The notes below the pieces were generated by a model. That model searched no databases. It was not told the origin of the DNA and saw only the letters and a program-made list of their open reading frames with translations. From NCBI RefSeq assembly GCF_002234675.1, contig NC_019869.2:26585309-26649308 (forward strand): a stretch of DNA of 64,000 nucleotides. Direction: 5' to 3'. Shown piece by piece: positions 25,590-37,956 of the stretch; the stretch's first letter is position 1, and every line of letters starts with the position of its first letter. Made by a program: the position numbers and the translations under genes. This DNA is from Oryzias latipes. Taxonomy: Eukaryota; Chordata; Actinopteri; Beloniformes; Adrianichthyidae.

Positions 25590-28500
25590 TACTTCCTGGA
25601 CGTGATGAAGAACAGTTAGGCCTCTGCTCTGAGTATCATCTGAGGACTTTGGTGAGCACCATCAAAGAGATCATGGTGGACAGCTAAACATCACTCAGAA
25701 GAGCATTGGTGATAAGCAAATTAGCAGCAAGTCAAACTTAAAAAACAGACCACAGATGGGTTTAAATTATGTCCATTTTAATCGTATTTGTTTGTTTGGC
25801 TTTAAACCACTGTAGGCATTGTAAAGTGATGGTCAGATGTATTGTTTTTGGTGGAATTCAAGAAGCATATGTGGACATGAAGAGGCACATCAGCAACATT
25901 AGAGTGACAAGAAACGTCCTCAACAGGAGAGATCCTTCTGCTGCATGGAGGAAAACATGAACGGACAATGTCATTTACAGATAATGCTCCAGCATTAGAA
26001 ACTGGAGAATCCCAAACACTGGAAATAAAAAAGGTGATGTTTTGTGAAGATAAATCTCCGGTGGAGAATCAAAAGTGGCAGTTAAACAAAAGCTAATGTG
26101 CACCGAGAATAGAACTGCCTCAGTGATGCCCCTCCTGATGCCTCGCCCGATCCTCACCTCCACCATGGAAAAAGGAACATTACCCTTCAAATCTGTTTGC
26201 CACACGGCAGTAAAGTCCCATTGCTTTCACCATAAATGCAGTCAACCAAGAGCTGGTCTCATCTCAGCTCATTCTGGTGAGTTACTACCCTGAGTTCTCT
26301 GATGAAATCACTTTTCCTATGTTTACTTCAACTGCACTATATTGTCAATGCTAAAAGATCATGGACTGACTCTGAGAGGAACTTGTCAGGAACATCTTTG
26401 TGTTTCTCTTTCAGCTTTGTCTTCAACTTAAGAATCTGTGCTGCCATCCAGTGTTTAAGGATGTCATTACAGCATCGTGCCAACAAGACCCATTAATGTA
26501 TTGGGCTACAGACCATGTAAAGTGTTGATAAAAGCATTATGGGAAATCTTGTTTCAAAAGCAAATCCTCATTGTGAAGCGTTACTCCTGTTTGTAGATGC
26601 TGTGAATGGGACCACTTGTGAGTTAGAGCAGAAAAAAGGAACGCAGAAGACTGTGCACACACAGACACACAACAGCCCACAGATCCCGGTGGATGTTTAT
26701 TTCAGCTGTCCTTCCTGCTGTCTTCCTCCTTCTCAGAGGAGGAGCAGCTCATCTGTGAGGCAGGATGGAAAATTTGCTTTGAGTCTCTGTGGAACGAGGA
26801 AGCAGAGTATTTCTCGACCACCTTGGTACCTTACGTGCTCGAAAACTCGCTGCGTCTGCAGTTTTATAAATGCACTAGGCCTTGACAGCGGTGGCCTGGA
26901 ATAATAACACTGCAGGGCTGAGGGGAAAACTCAGACCTTGTGCAGAGACAAAAGTTGCTTTATAGGATTTTTATGAAACTTTCACCACAACATGCAGCAT
27001 ACTGGATTTTTTACTTAAAAATCCAAATCCAATTAAAGTCTGATTGACTGGATGCTACTAACAAACTACAGATAAACCGGATTTTCTATTGGAAATGTGT
27101 GCATGCACCTCAAGTGTGCTCAGACAGACCTGGGCCTTTTATAAACAGAACAAGAACAAAGAGGAAAGCAAACTGCTTTAAAGAAACTCACAGATCAGAC
27201 ATTTGAATCATGAAAAGACAACATCCAGATTACACTGGATGCATGTGGTCAGAATCAAATCTGTTCCGTGAGCTGAGGTCCAAAAACCTGCCCCACATCT
27301 GTCTTTTTGGGCAAATGACCAGAGACATTTTGGACATTTAAATATTTGTAATACATATTTGTTTAATATTTAGTCTAAAACTTGTCTGTTTCACTCTTCC
27401 ATGTTTTAGGCCTGGACTAAAAAAGTCTCCTGCTGGGATTACTAATAGGCTGAACGCACGTCATGTAGAATTATCATTAAAGTTCTTTTTAGGATGGAAA
27501 AATTCTTTATAAGATGCCATGTCAGTCTACGGGCAATTTCAAACCATCTAACAGTCATCAAAACAAAATAATTTAGCACAAGTTTTAAGCCTTTGTGATT
27601 AATGAGTTCATGTTAATTCAGCTGAGTGTCAGTTCGAAGCTGTCCATGTCATCGTTTTTTCTGAGGGACTCTTGGTTCTCCTGAGGCCCTTTATCGTTGT
27701 TTGTTGTCCTTGTTTCTTTGTTCCATGACCTGAATCCTTTTGTTTCCCGTTTTATATCCTTTTGAACCTCTGGCCCCCGTTGGAGGGGGGTGTCTGTGAA
27801 GTCTCACTCAGCTTTATCTTTTACCCACTTTCAAAGCTTCAGAGTTTTAAGGTAAGTTCATAACAATCTCAGGAAAAGTTTTGATCTTAGAGGTTTTTTA
27901 TTTTGTCAAAAATGACTTGATTTGTTTAGTTAAGCATTCTCTGACCTTGCAGAGGCGCTAACTCCCAAACACATCTTCATACCATATGATCATTTAAATG
28001 ATCAAAGATCCTGTATTTGACTTTGAGATTCCTCTATAGGGGAGCAGCGTTGCATTTGAGAGGAACTCACATTAAAACGTCTCAAGCAGAATTTAATTGC
28101 TCCCCAGCTCCCCTCATTTCTTTACGATGGAGCTTTTCTGCCATGATGTGGTCGTGTGACTGAGGAGGAGAAGATGGGGAGTTGGGAGGGAGAGAAGGAG
28201 GAAAGCTACAAAACCCCAATGAAAATCTGGCCTTTGGTGTAGAGAATACATAACACGCCTTCATAAAAGGCTAAAGCTAGAGGCACGGAAAGGCTGAGCA
28301 AAGGGAAGCAGGACAGGAGTCTTCTCTGTCGAGATGGCCTTGTCTGCCATCATCTGGTGATAGAGATCTGTCTAATTAGACAATTAAATCTTGGCTGCGA
28401 CATCAGACAGGGAAATGAAGTCTGTGATGCTGAAATGATTAATTAATTGATTACAGAAGAAGCTGGTGCATGGATTACAGAGTTTATAATAAAAAGGAAT

Positions 28501-31303
28501 GCTATTATTTTTCCCTCCAAGAAGCGTCTGAAAGATCCTCTTCATCCTCAGTCCCTAAAGAACCTGAAATAGTTTTTTACTTATTTTAATACAAACCTCT
28601 AAAGAAATGAAACTTTAGAGATAAAACTGTTTAAAAAATAGATTACTGGACTTTCTGCGGGGCAAATGGGTGGCTGCCAGGAGTGTGGGGCGGCTCTCCC
28701 TTGGGGGGCCCTGTTTCGTGGCTGGGGTTGGGGTGGAAGATGGTGGTGGGCTTATTGGCTGGGGAGGAATTTTCAGTGGCTTATTGTGGGGCTAACTGAG
28801 TACTCCCCAGTTTTTTCCATTTCATCATCCACCATAGTAGAACACAGACACTCACCTGGGCACAGGTGCCCAGGTGTGGTGATGACCTTTGCACGAATAG
28901 AATGCGTAAGGGAATGAAATGCTTTATATATGTTTGTTTGTATGCTTAAGTATGTGCGTGTGAGCTGTAGATGTATTGTGTACGTGGTGGTAAACGACCT
29001 ACGGCACTGGAGACCACGGAGCAACAGTTACAACATGTCTTCAGACACTAGGGTCTTCCAGAAGATATGATTTAAAACCGGGGCCCCCAGTTCACCTCTC
29101 GGGTCTGGAGAAGGAACATTTCTTCAAAAGCCATCGATATTCGGATTTGTAGTAACTTAATATTTTACCATGAGTTTGGATTTGTTCTCTCTGAAAATTT
29201 CATTTATCAAACATGTGACTCAGAAAATCGTCCAAACATGAGTTCAGAAAATCCAGCCAGCACATGTGAAGTTCTGTCCTTCAGCTCTCCTCTGTTTCTA
29301 ATAACTGCAGAAGCTCTTTTAATCCTCAAGGGAGCCGCTCACTCAGTTCACTGGCACTTCATTATCATTAAGCAGTTTGATTATTGTAACTATTATTCTA
29401 AATACAAAAAAAATGATAGGAGTGTTTTGCTTGCTGTTATCAAATCCCCCGGTTAGGAATGTAATGAGGCAGAACAGCAGGGAGCAAACGTTGGTGTGAT
29501 CCATACAAACACACTCACACACAAACACACACAGATAAAAGGAAAAAACCCAGATGAGGATCCTGTGTGTTGAGCCTGCCAAGTGTTCACCTATAATTAG
29601 CTGGTGATGTAGTTGCTTTTGTTCTCTCTGATTAATTATCAGCAGCTTTCAGAGTGTAGGAAAACAGCCAATTAACTTTATCCAGGTTCTCATTCAATTA
29701 CTCAGATGCTACACGTGAAAGGTCACGGGGCTCGGGCACGCTGCCATTCAAAAGTAAAGAACAAGAAAGCCTCTTTTAAGACCTGTGAAAGGGCACACAG
29801 GCAATTTTCTAATCCACTTATCATCACTCCTTGGTGTTTTTCTCATTTTCCACTCAATCTGTGTGTCACATCCATAACAGACAGCTTAGAGAAGCAGCCA
29901 GGGCAGCACAGCACCGTGCACTGAGCAGGAATACATCCACTTAAGTGGCTGTGCTGTCAGAGAAAATTCCCTCGTTTTTGAAGTTAACTCTGAAGCCGTT
30001 CGTCTGCCATGAACTAAATTGTGTTCTGTAGCCATCAATTCCAAATGTCCAACACTTTAATGACCGCAATTAACACTGAGGAGGAAACAAGTGAAAAAAC
30101 TTCTCATTTTAAAGTCTGCGTCCTGTCAGAAGCGTTGTAGATTGACCAAACCAGACACTTGGAGCTGCAGAGTTAATTACATGGATTTAGTGTGTGTGTG
30201 AGTGGGGGGGGGGGGGGGGGGTTGTGGCAGAGCAACATGATCCGCCACTGTCGGGTCAGTGCAGGAGGTTTTAGCAGAGAAATGTGTGAAGCTCGTCAAT
30301 ATGCGCATAACAATTCATTTTTACAACAATTTGACTCGTATCATGATCCAATCCTCTGACCTAAAGTGGATCCAGATCATCTTCATCCAAACTTCCAGCA
30401 GTCAGACTCAGACAGAAATCTTAAATCCTTGTGTAGAAACAGTGAAGTTTTCCAGATTCTTGGATTTCTTCCAGATCATCAAGTGGAAATGAAATCTGTG
30501 TCCAAACCAACAAGTAAACTAGAATGAATGTCAAATCCATTCACATGTTAGTTTCCTAAAGTTCACCACTGTTGTTTTTCCACATCCAAAGAATCCAAAG
30601 GGAACATTCTTAGAACATTCTAGACACTGGATGGTCACATGACTTTATTCAAAGTCTGTCCACACTTGGAATGATGGACTGATCCGTGTTTGCTGATGTC
30701 ATCACATGTGTGTTGTCTGCTGTGATGGTACTTGGTAGTTTTTACATGATAGTAATATAAACCTACTGTACCCATATGGCATTTCACAGGATTTAGTATA
30801 GATTGATTTGTTTCATTTGGAAACAATTTTCTAATGGTATTGGTCAAGTCAATTTGATTTGATTTTCAACTTGGCTCAGACAGATCGATCTGGTTGAAAA
30901 ATTGCTTCGTGATTCATCGTTACCCCCCTACCCGTCTGTGTAAATGTGGGGCTGCAGAGGCCTCTTTTCCTCCATGTGCTGTTGTGGAGGGAATTTTTGG
31001 AGAGTGGTGCTCGAGCATGTCACTTTTATGGTCCTCCTCTTTTCCTAGAGACACAGTCTTAGTGGGATGTCTCTGTGACAGCAGCTTTGATGAAAGACTC
31101 TCAGTCAGAACCAAAGTGGACTAATTTGAGCTCCATCTTTATGTGTAGATATCGTTAATGCAGAAGGAGCCTACACCAGTTGAAAGGGATTTTCCCTTTC
31201 AGCATATTCCAGAATTAGGCTGAACGCGCTGAACTAATAAAAAACGCACCGCTGAGAGTCAAGGTAATGTCTACAGCTTTTAGCTACAGCCTGTGCTGGA
31301 ATA
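25590..31303. other. Gene-free DNA, possible conserved regulatory segments
   Basis: No exon is recognised. An open frame at 26539-26904 has no recognisable family and no splice context. Segments around 28340-28450 and 29590-29720 are dense in homeodomain-type cores (TCTAATTAGACAATTAAAT; TGATTAATTAATTGATTA; GATTAATTATC), which is how many vertebrate conserved enhancers look, but conservation cannot be tested here. A perfect 11 bp inverted repeat (CACCTGGGCAC/GTGCCCAGGTG) is at 28853-28876. Confidence 0.4.
30204..30221 (+). repeat. G18 homopolymer after (TG)n
   Basis: A run of about 18 G follows TGTGTGTGTGAGT. Similar runs occur at 4776, 13632, 39614 and 48180. Confidence 0.85.
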
Positions 31304-31305
31304 CG

Positions 31306-31457
31306 TAAGGGTTAATGGCCGACGAAGTGTGCGGTTACTACTTTTTAACGCACGCCGTGGAAGCCTGAACCGTCCGACGCGAAGCGGAGGACGGTTGCTT
31401 CCGCGAAGTGCGTTAAAAAGTAGTAACCGCACACTTCGAAGGCCATTAACCCGCTTA
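31306..31457. repeat. Long hairpin, arms ~69 nt, loop ~13 nt
   Basis: The left arm 31306-31375 and right arm 31389-31457 are near-perfect inverted copies: GGGTTAATGGCC, CGAAGTGTGCGGTTACTACT, TTTTAACGCAC, GGAAGC and ACCGTCC are all mirrored, with only a few mismatches and small gaps. A loop of about 13 bases (31376-31388) separates them. Confidence 0.9.
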
Positions 31458-31556
31458 TACCATGGTCACTTACAAAAGCAATACATATTAACCAGGTTTG
31501 AGTCCTTAATTCTTGTTTTTTTTCCCGATTTGGATCACTTTTCTCATAAACAGCGT

Positions 31557-31607
31557 ACTATATGTTACGTGATGCGGCGCGATGCGCCGCATCACGTAAC
31601 ATATAGT
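31557..31607. repeat. Perfect 24 bp inverted repeat with 3-base spacer
   Basis: ACTATATGTTACGTGATGCG plus GCGC at 31557-31580 is followed by GAT and then its exact reverse complement at 31584-31607. All 24 positions match. Confidence 0.95.
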
Positions 31608-31894
31608 CCGCGTCGCGCAGCACCACCGCTGCAGTCAAGATTCGGCGATATATATATGCTGATCGTCCCGATGGGTTGAATAAAGCATCAATTCAGAGGG
31701 AAAGTTAATCGCTTACCGCTTGTTTTTGCCCAGATGATGAAGCAAAAGGATGTTTTACAGAAGCCGGCGCAGTGATACAAATCATTTAAGCTAGCCGACC
31801 GGAACTTCTTTTTTCACCGTGCGGTTATCAGGTTTTAACGCATACCCAGCAGCCAATCAGAATCGAGTATTCAACCGGACCATGGTATAACTAA

Positions 31895-34800
31895 AAATAA
31901 TGAAATGTCCTCTAAAGTCATGGCTGAGCATCACAGGTAAATAAAAGCACTTGCAGTTAATAGGCCTTATTGAACGGCTTCGATTGGCCCTGGGATTGGC
32001 TTGTCAGGTTTTAGAGAGTTGAGAGGAAGTCCTCCTGGGCCACATGCTTGTCAATTACAGTGTGTGGACAATAATTGTTGCGTATTGATCGCTTTGCTTC
32101 ATCTACTCTGCTGCCATTCCAGAGTGTGCCTTCATGCTGCCACATCGCCGGCCTGTCTGACAGACAGAAACAGAGCTGCAGGTGTGTGTCCAGACACATG
32201 TCATACTCACGTCATGACTTACCTTCCTTCAAAAAGGCTCTCCATATAGACACACAGCCTTTGGCCTTTTTTAAAAAGGACGCTATAATATGTCTCTTCT
32301 GAATGCACTGAGTTTATTACTGTGTTTGAAATTTTTATTCCTTTCTTCTGAATTCCCTTTTATTCTTTGAAATTGATCCTAAAACTTGTTTTCATAAATT
32401 TGTTAAAAACCTTTCAAATGTGCGACTGAGCCAAAACTTTTAAAAGAGGTGCAAAGACGATCTTGGAGAAAACATGAACATGTCAACCAGAGTCTTCTCT
32501 TAGCTCATTCGTGTTTGGTTTCAGCCGTTTCTTAAAACCAACATTGACAGATTGTAACCTTCATCCCATTTCATCATCCAGGCCACCGTGCTGAGAGCAC
32601 GGAGAACAGGAAACCAACAGATGATAATCCAGAGATGGATTATATATTTTAAGACATTTTAAAGTGTTCTCCAGAATCTGCCTGTGTTCTGTAGCTACAG
32701 CCGCTTTGCTATCCTGCAGGAGGAAAAGGATTCAGAAGTTTTTAACAAGACTCTCTCTTGTACAAAGGAAATGATCGAATGATCTCCAAGAATAAGAATC
32801 CCAGACTCAGCATCTCACTTATCAGCCTCACCAGCTGGAAGTCGTCGGAGAAGCAGGAAGACGGAGAGTCAAGGAGACAGAAGAAGGAGAGACTGGACTG
32901 GTGGATTTCAGGCTCTGAAGCTGCTCTCTGCTCACGGTCGTCCCCCACAGTGTTATCTCTGTCAGCCTTTATCACTCACACAAAGCCTTCTGCACAGATC
33001 GCTGCAGATGTTCTCCTTCCACAGCCAACCCAGACTCTTCCTCACATTCCAGCAGAGCAGCTTTATTCTCGGATGAGGCCTGATCAAATCAAGCTGGGCG
33101 GTTTTGTTTGCACAAAGCAGGACAGTCAGAAGTTAGGAGCTTCAGATGCTTCCTGACAGAACTTCAACTGCCTTTAGCGTCTGTGAGCAGGGAGGGATTC
33201 GTTTTTTAGAAATGTGAAGCTTAAGTTTTTTCCTGTTTTTGGTTTCATGCTTTAGATTTTTATAAGTAAAACTCATTAAATTCACAAATGCCTGGTTCAA
33301 ACAGTCATAATTATGTTTTAAAATACTTGATGGAGACATATACTCAGTTTTGCTGACTCAAGCTGGATGGCTAATGTTCACTAATGAGGCTGAAAGAAGT
33401 CTCCCATTTGCTTCAATGACCCATAGAATGAGAAGGTTTTGCATTTGTTCTTGGGGGGTTGGGGAGGGAGTATTAAACAAGCACAAAATCTTAGAAAAAT
33501 GCCTTATAGCGTTTAAGGGACATTTGCAAAACAAAAGCCAGTTTCATTGGTTTACACAGAGGCCAACCCTATCCTGGTCCTCAAGATCTACCACCCTGCC
33601 TGTTTTCCAGCCCTCCTGCACTTCATGCTGCTTTCGATTACCTGGATCAGGTGTGCTCAGTTAACCTGAACGAGGAGACACCTGAGTCAGCTTATCAGTG
33701 CAGAAAGAACTGGAAAACATCAGGGTGGTGGATTTTGAAGGCCAGAATTGGGCAGCCATGGTCTACAACTCTCCCATTGTGTGTTGTTGCCACAGCAACC
33801 ATGTAATTTGGTTTGTGCAGATGGCAGAACCGCACAATGTCTTACAGTGTTAAGATTTGATGCACATGTAAAATGGGACGTGAAAACAGGAGCTGCAAAC
33901 CTGCTGTCTCTCTTTTGATGAGAGCGCCATCTTAAGCCCAATTGTGATGTTATCACTGTGCTGCTGACCTTACAGCACAGATTTAGGACAACCACAAGTC
34001 ATCACAGCCCTTGCAGCCTCTTGATGAGGTGAACTTTCACAGAGGCTGGTCTTCGTTGTTGGATCAGAGAAGCCTTCCTAGACCCTGCAGACACCACTTT
34101 ATGGACAGTTTTCCAAATTCCCTTTACGATAGAAGCAGAAACAACACACATGAACATTTTGACTCTGAACCTGCAGCCACAGGTAGACATCTGGTCAGGG
34201 CTGAGATATGTTGCGTTACCATGACAACGTGGAGAGGTAAACTTCCACTGATTTTCAAGGATACCCGTTGATCACATAACCTTTTGCCGGCATGCAAGCT
34301 GCAGTTTCGTCAAACAGAAACTTTTTCAAACATGAAGATAAACAAACAGTGCTGCTGCAGGGACATGGCGGTTGGGGGGGGCAGCGTTGAGAATTAGGGG
34401 TATAAGATTATTTTAAGGTTTTCCTGTTCAAAGATTGAGGCGTGAAGGTAGATCTCTTCCCACTGAGATTCAATTTTAAACCTTTCAGGTGTTGGCCCCG
34501 CTTTGGTCTGTCAGCTTCGTTACAGAAGCAGCCTTTGCTCTGTGGCAGTGAGTAATGGACAGGCTTTGTGTTTCTGTGAAGGCCTTCAGCCAGAGCAGAA
34601 ATTAGAAAGAGCTCAGTGTGAGAGGAATGGGCTGTTTGCTGCACTGCTTCTTGAATTGGAAGCATTTGAATGCTGACAAAAGCACAAATGCTCCTGTGTG
34701 TATCTGTCATCTGATTCGAGTGTAAAGCTGCAGTCCAGCAGGTAGAGTCTCTGGTTCATCTGTGCACCAGAACCTGCTGAGGGATGGGAACTGTCAGGCG

Positions 34801-36699
34801 TTATTGCTCTGTTGAATCCAGCAAAACCCAGCCCGCAGCTCCGAGAGAGCACTGATCTCTTCACAATGTTTGCTTACGGCTACAGAGAAACTCAAACTAC
34901 CTCAGTGATGCTACGGTGTATCTGACCTCCCACGGCTCTTCAGAAAGCAGAGAGATCCTGCCTGACAGCAGCCAGCGCCTGATCACTTCTGCTTGGTTTG
35001 TGCAAAATTGCCCCCTAAAGTTGTGTCCTGGAGTGAATCAGACTCCCAGAAGGGTGCATGTCAGAAGACAATGCTGCATCACAAAACAGTACAGTGATTT
35101 ACCAACACTCGCCTGCAGCACACTGACCGTGGATGCACCTCACGTGTTTTACTCCGTCACTTTCAGACACCAGGGAGCCTCAAACGTTTCAACCTGAGGG
35201 AGCTATGCAATGCAGGACAGAAGCTTTTCCTCAGCCAAGCCATAGGGTGTGTAAAATGGAAGGTGAGAGGCGTGTGAAAGTGTGTCTTTGGCCCTTTGCT
35301 CCACTGTAATCACCACTGCCTGTAATAAGGAAATAGATGCAGAGTGTTTGTCCGTCTTGACTTTTAAACACAGCACTCTGACTGTTCTTGTTATCCTTGT
35401 GCCAGATCCAGAGAACATGAGCGCTCTGATGTTTTGACTTGGTGTTTCTCTACCTCACTTTATCAAGCAGGAGCTCATCCAGCCTCTGAATCTTTTGTGT
35501 CTAATTGTTCCGTCACATGAGCTCAGAATGCTGGAAGCATAGCATCACCTCGGTTTGAAAGTGGGGCACATTGACAAACACTTTTCAAGTTTATATTTAG
35601 AAAACTGGACCGTTTGATAGTTTTCAAACTAATCAGATATTTGTTTTTGTTGTTTGCTGAGTTAAAGCATTGCTCTGCATCTCAAACAGCATCCAGTTAT
35701 AGTCCTAAAAAAGCTTCTATTTAATCAGTCAAGCTTCTGTTCATCCGGTCATTCCTTTTTATTCTGTTTCTTGCCAATCAGAATCATCAGACCAGACAAC
35801 GTTTTCCCTCTTTATGGTCCAGTTTTGGTGATCTTATGTGAATTATAGCCTCAGTTTCCTGTTTTTAGCTGACAGCAGTGGTACCCGGTGTGGTCTTCTG
35901 CTGCTGTAGTCCATCTGCCTCCAGGTTGGATGTGTTGTGCATTCAGAGATGCTCTTTTGAAGACCTCGGTTGGAACCAGTGGTTCTTTGATTTCCTGTTG
36001 TCTTTCTATCAGCTGCTTTCAATAGAAAGGATGTGGACTTTGAACAAGCTTGCACATGTTTGGTGAGAGTAGTTGCCCTAGAAATGCTGATTCACCCTCT
36101 ACTTTTATTGAGGCATGTGATTTGCCAGTTTATAACATAAAAATAACTTCCTAGTGCAAAAATATCATCAAAAGAAACAGGATTATCAAGAACATGTTAG
36201 AGGGCCCATATCAGGCTATTGTTAAGCCTTTCAGAGGAAAATATAGCCATGTATTTAAAAATATGTTACCTATGGCACACCAAAGAATGTTTTTTTAATG
36301 AAATATTAGTTATTTTAACAGTTCATCTGTAGTTACTCGATCTCTGAGGCTCCGCCTTTCTCTCCTTGTGGGCACCTCCCATTTCATGACTTCATCCTAT
36401 AGCCGCCTCAGCAGCGTGTCTGTGTTTCTCCCACCAAAACAAACAACATCCAAACTTTTGCAAAGATGGATGTGCATATTGTGCAATGAAAGCATTTAGC
36501 TGATCACTGCTAGCTCTGTGGAGAAAGTGGGTGTGTGCGTTAGCCTGGGGGCGGAGCTGGCAGTGCAGACTCTTCCTGGAAGGGGCTGTTCATCGCTTTG
36601 TGACTTCACAATGCCAGAAACCACTGGTTTACGTGGATTAGGAGGATCTGGTGCTCAGGGTGCAGGCTTTAGAGGAATACTGAGAGATATGATGGGCAG
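31895..36699. other. Gene-free DNA
   Basis: No exon is recognised; the longer open frames (for example 32758-33156) show no family and no splice sites. One short MITE at 33561-33757 is listed separately. Confidence 0.45.
33561..33757. mobile_element. Short MITE with ~49 bp inverted ends
   Basis: The left end has GGCCAACCCTATCCTGGTCC, TCAAGATCTACCACCCTG and TGTTTTCCAG. The right end, inverted, has GGCTGCCCAATTCTGGCC, TTCAAAATCCACCACCCTG and TGTTTTCCAG. The 197 bp element can fold almost completely on itself. This sequence type is common in fish genomes. No clear target-site duplication was found. Confidence 0.7.
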
Positions 36700-37296
36700 C
36701 AGTTTAGCAGTTTAGCTCAGGCAGTAGAGCAGGTCATCCAAAAACCAAAGGGTTGCCAGATCAATCCTTGCTCTCCCCAGCCAGCCATTGCCCCCTGAGT
36801 GCAGCTCACTCCTCCCCCTAGGACAGGGGTGTCAAACTCATTTTCACTGAGGGCCACATCAGCATGGCGGCTGTCCTCAAACAGCCAGATATAATTAATA
36901 CATGCGACTAATTGACCTACTCCTTAATGTTAAATAACTCATTATTTATTTATTATAACTTTTTAAAGTGACAACTACAGTTGCATGGAAAAGATATGTT
37001 TGCTTGTTACTCCAGCATAAATCCTTTTACATTTGATTCTGTCAGGTTAGGTTATATGGACAGTGTTTAAGTCCTAATGTATAGTTTCCCAATACGATAT
37101 TTCCAGTCAGATTCCCCCTAGATATGAATAAATACACACCTATTTTTATTTTAAGAAATTAAAAACTTTTATGCTCTTGCGGGCCACATTTGACCCGCGG
37201 GCCTTGAGTTTGACCCATGTGCCCAGGGGATATGTCAAAATGTGGAGAAGAATTTCCCCATTGTGGGATGGATAAAGTATCTATTATTATTATTAT
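36700..37296 (+). repeat. tRNA-derived SINE, interrupted by a hAT-like insertion
   Basis: A box A-like TAGCTCAGGCAGTAGAGC lies at 36713-36730 and a decayed box B, GGTTGCCAGATCAATCC, at 36751-36767. The SINE body runs to about 36823. Its 3' tail resumes at 37222 with GAATTTCCCCATTGTGGG and ends in a TTATTATTAT tail. The two parts make one ordinary fish SINE when 36824-37221 is removed. Confidence 0.75.
36824..37221. mobile_element. hAT-like MITE nested in the SINE
   Basis: The left end is CAGGGGTGTCAAACTCA and the right end, inverted, is CACATGGGTCAAACTCAAGG. It is flanked by a degenerate 8 bp duplication (CCCTAGGA, CCCAGGGG), fitting the 8 bp target duplications of hAT elements. It closely resembles the copy at 43983-44324, sharing for example GAGGGCCACATCAGCAT and TTAGGTTATATGGACAG. 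No coding sequence. Confidence 0.75.
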
Positions 37297-37540
37297 GCGT
37301 GAACGGATCAAAATATTGCTTTGCTTTCTTTTCTGAAGAATTAACATTTTAATACTCTCGAAAGCTCAAAACGTTGATTTTGCATGATATAGACCCCTTA
37401 AAATGGTATCAGATCTTGATCTGATATAATGGTTATTCGGACAAACATAATAACTGAGTAATAGCTGTTTATATCTCCATAGAAATCTTTGGGATTTTGG
37501 CTTTTTGAATCAGATCGAAGGCGGAGGGGTCACACAGTTC

Positions 37541-37760
37541 TATTTTTTTTTCAACAAACTTTATTGAACACAATGATCCAATACAAAACAGTGCTAAACA
37601 ACAATAGAAAAAAAACAAGCCAGGGGGTTATGATTTCATTTTACACAAATACATTGAAACTGACACACAGATCAAGTTTTTTAGTTGCTTTCTTATTGTC
37701 AGAATGTTTTAATTTGTTTATGTATTGTTTGACCTCATTGACAAAGATAGAGAAGGGCAC
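37541..37760 (-). repeat. Retroposed 3' end with poly(A), minus strand
   Basis: On the minus strand, A/T-rich 3'UTR-like sequence leads to AATAAA (37560-37565), then about nine bases and a run of nine A (37543-37551). This is the mark of a reverse-transcribed, polyadenylated RNA, probably a truncated LINE or processed transcript. Its left (5') extent is a guess. It sits about 200 bp upstream of the kpna6 promoter region. Confidence 0.5.
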
Positions 37761-37869
37761 TCACTTCTATCACTTCTATCTACAGCCAATGCGCCAAACC
37801 GAACCCAAACTATTATGTCCACCCACCCAAATCAGTCTTTACCTCAAAATTAGAATCAAAATCGCCCAA

Positions 37870-37882
37870 TTGGGCGGGAAAC
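37870..37882 (+). promoter_or_regulatory. E2F-like site upstream of kpna6
   Basis: TTGGGCGGGAAAC closely resembles the E2F consensus TTGGCGGGAAA. It lies about 230 bp upstream of the kpna6 start codon in the likely core promoter. The motif match is visible; its use is inferred. Confidence 0.35.
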
Positions 37883-37942
37883 TGCCAGAACTGGCTACAC
37901 CGGGAAGCTCAAAAAAGCCCGAAGTGGATCCGCGGGGCCGCA

Positions 37943-37956
37943 GCGCCCTCTGGTGG
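37943..37956 (-). promoter_or_regulatory. CTCF-type motif upstream of kpna6
   Basis: GCGCCCTCTGGTGG fits all 14 positions of the reverse complement of the CTCF core consensus CCASYAGRKGGCRS. It is 160 bp upstream of the kpna6 ATG. Binding is not shown by sequence alone. Confidence 0.45.

Larger units (their letters stand above)
31304..31894. mobile_element. Hairpin-rich non-autonomous transposon
   Basis: This segment holds two large palindromes, listed separately. It ends at 31847-31893 with CAGCAGCCAATCAGAATCG, GAGTATTCAACCGG and ACCATGGTATA. TATACCATGG also occurs inside at 31456. A word of the form GTGCGGTTA(n7-8)TTTAACGCA occurs three times: 31329-31353, inverted at 31408-31432, and 31819-31842. 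Related pieces lie at 16326-16370 and 43060-43337, so this is a repeat family, not a unique locus. No protein is encoded. Its superfamily is unknown to me. It may be one element or two abutting elements sharing TATACCATGG. Confidence 0.65.

Noticed and set aside
26539..26904. 121-codon frame as a gene
   Set aside because: No recognisable domain, no splice or promoter context, composition like surrounding DNA.
31293..31679. 128-codon frame at the hairpin element as a gene
   Set aside because: It spans both arms of the palindromes; the open frame is a by-product of the inverted repeats.
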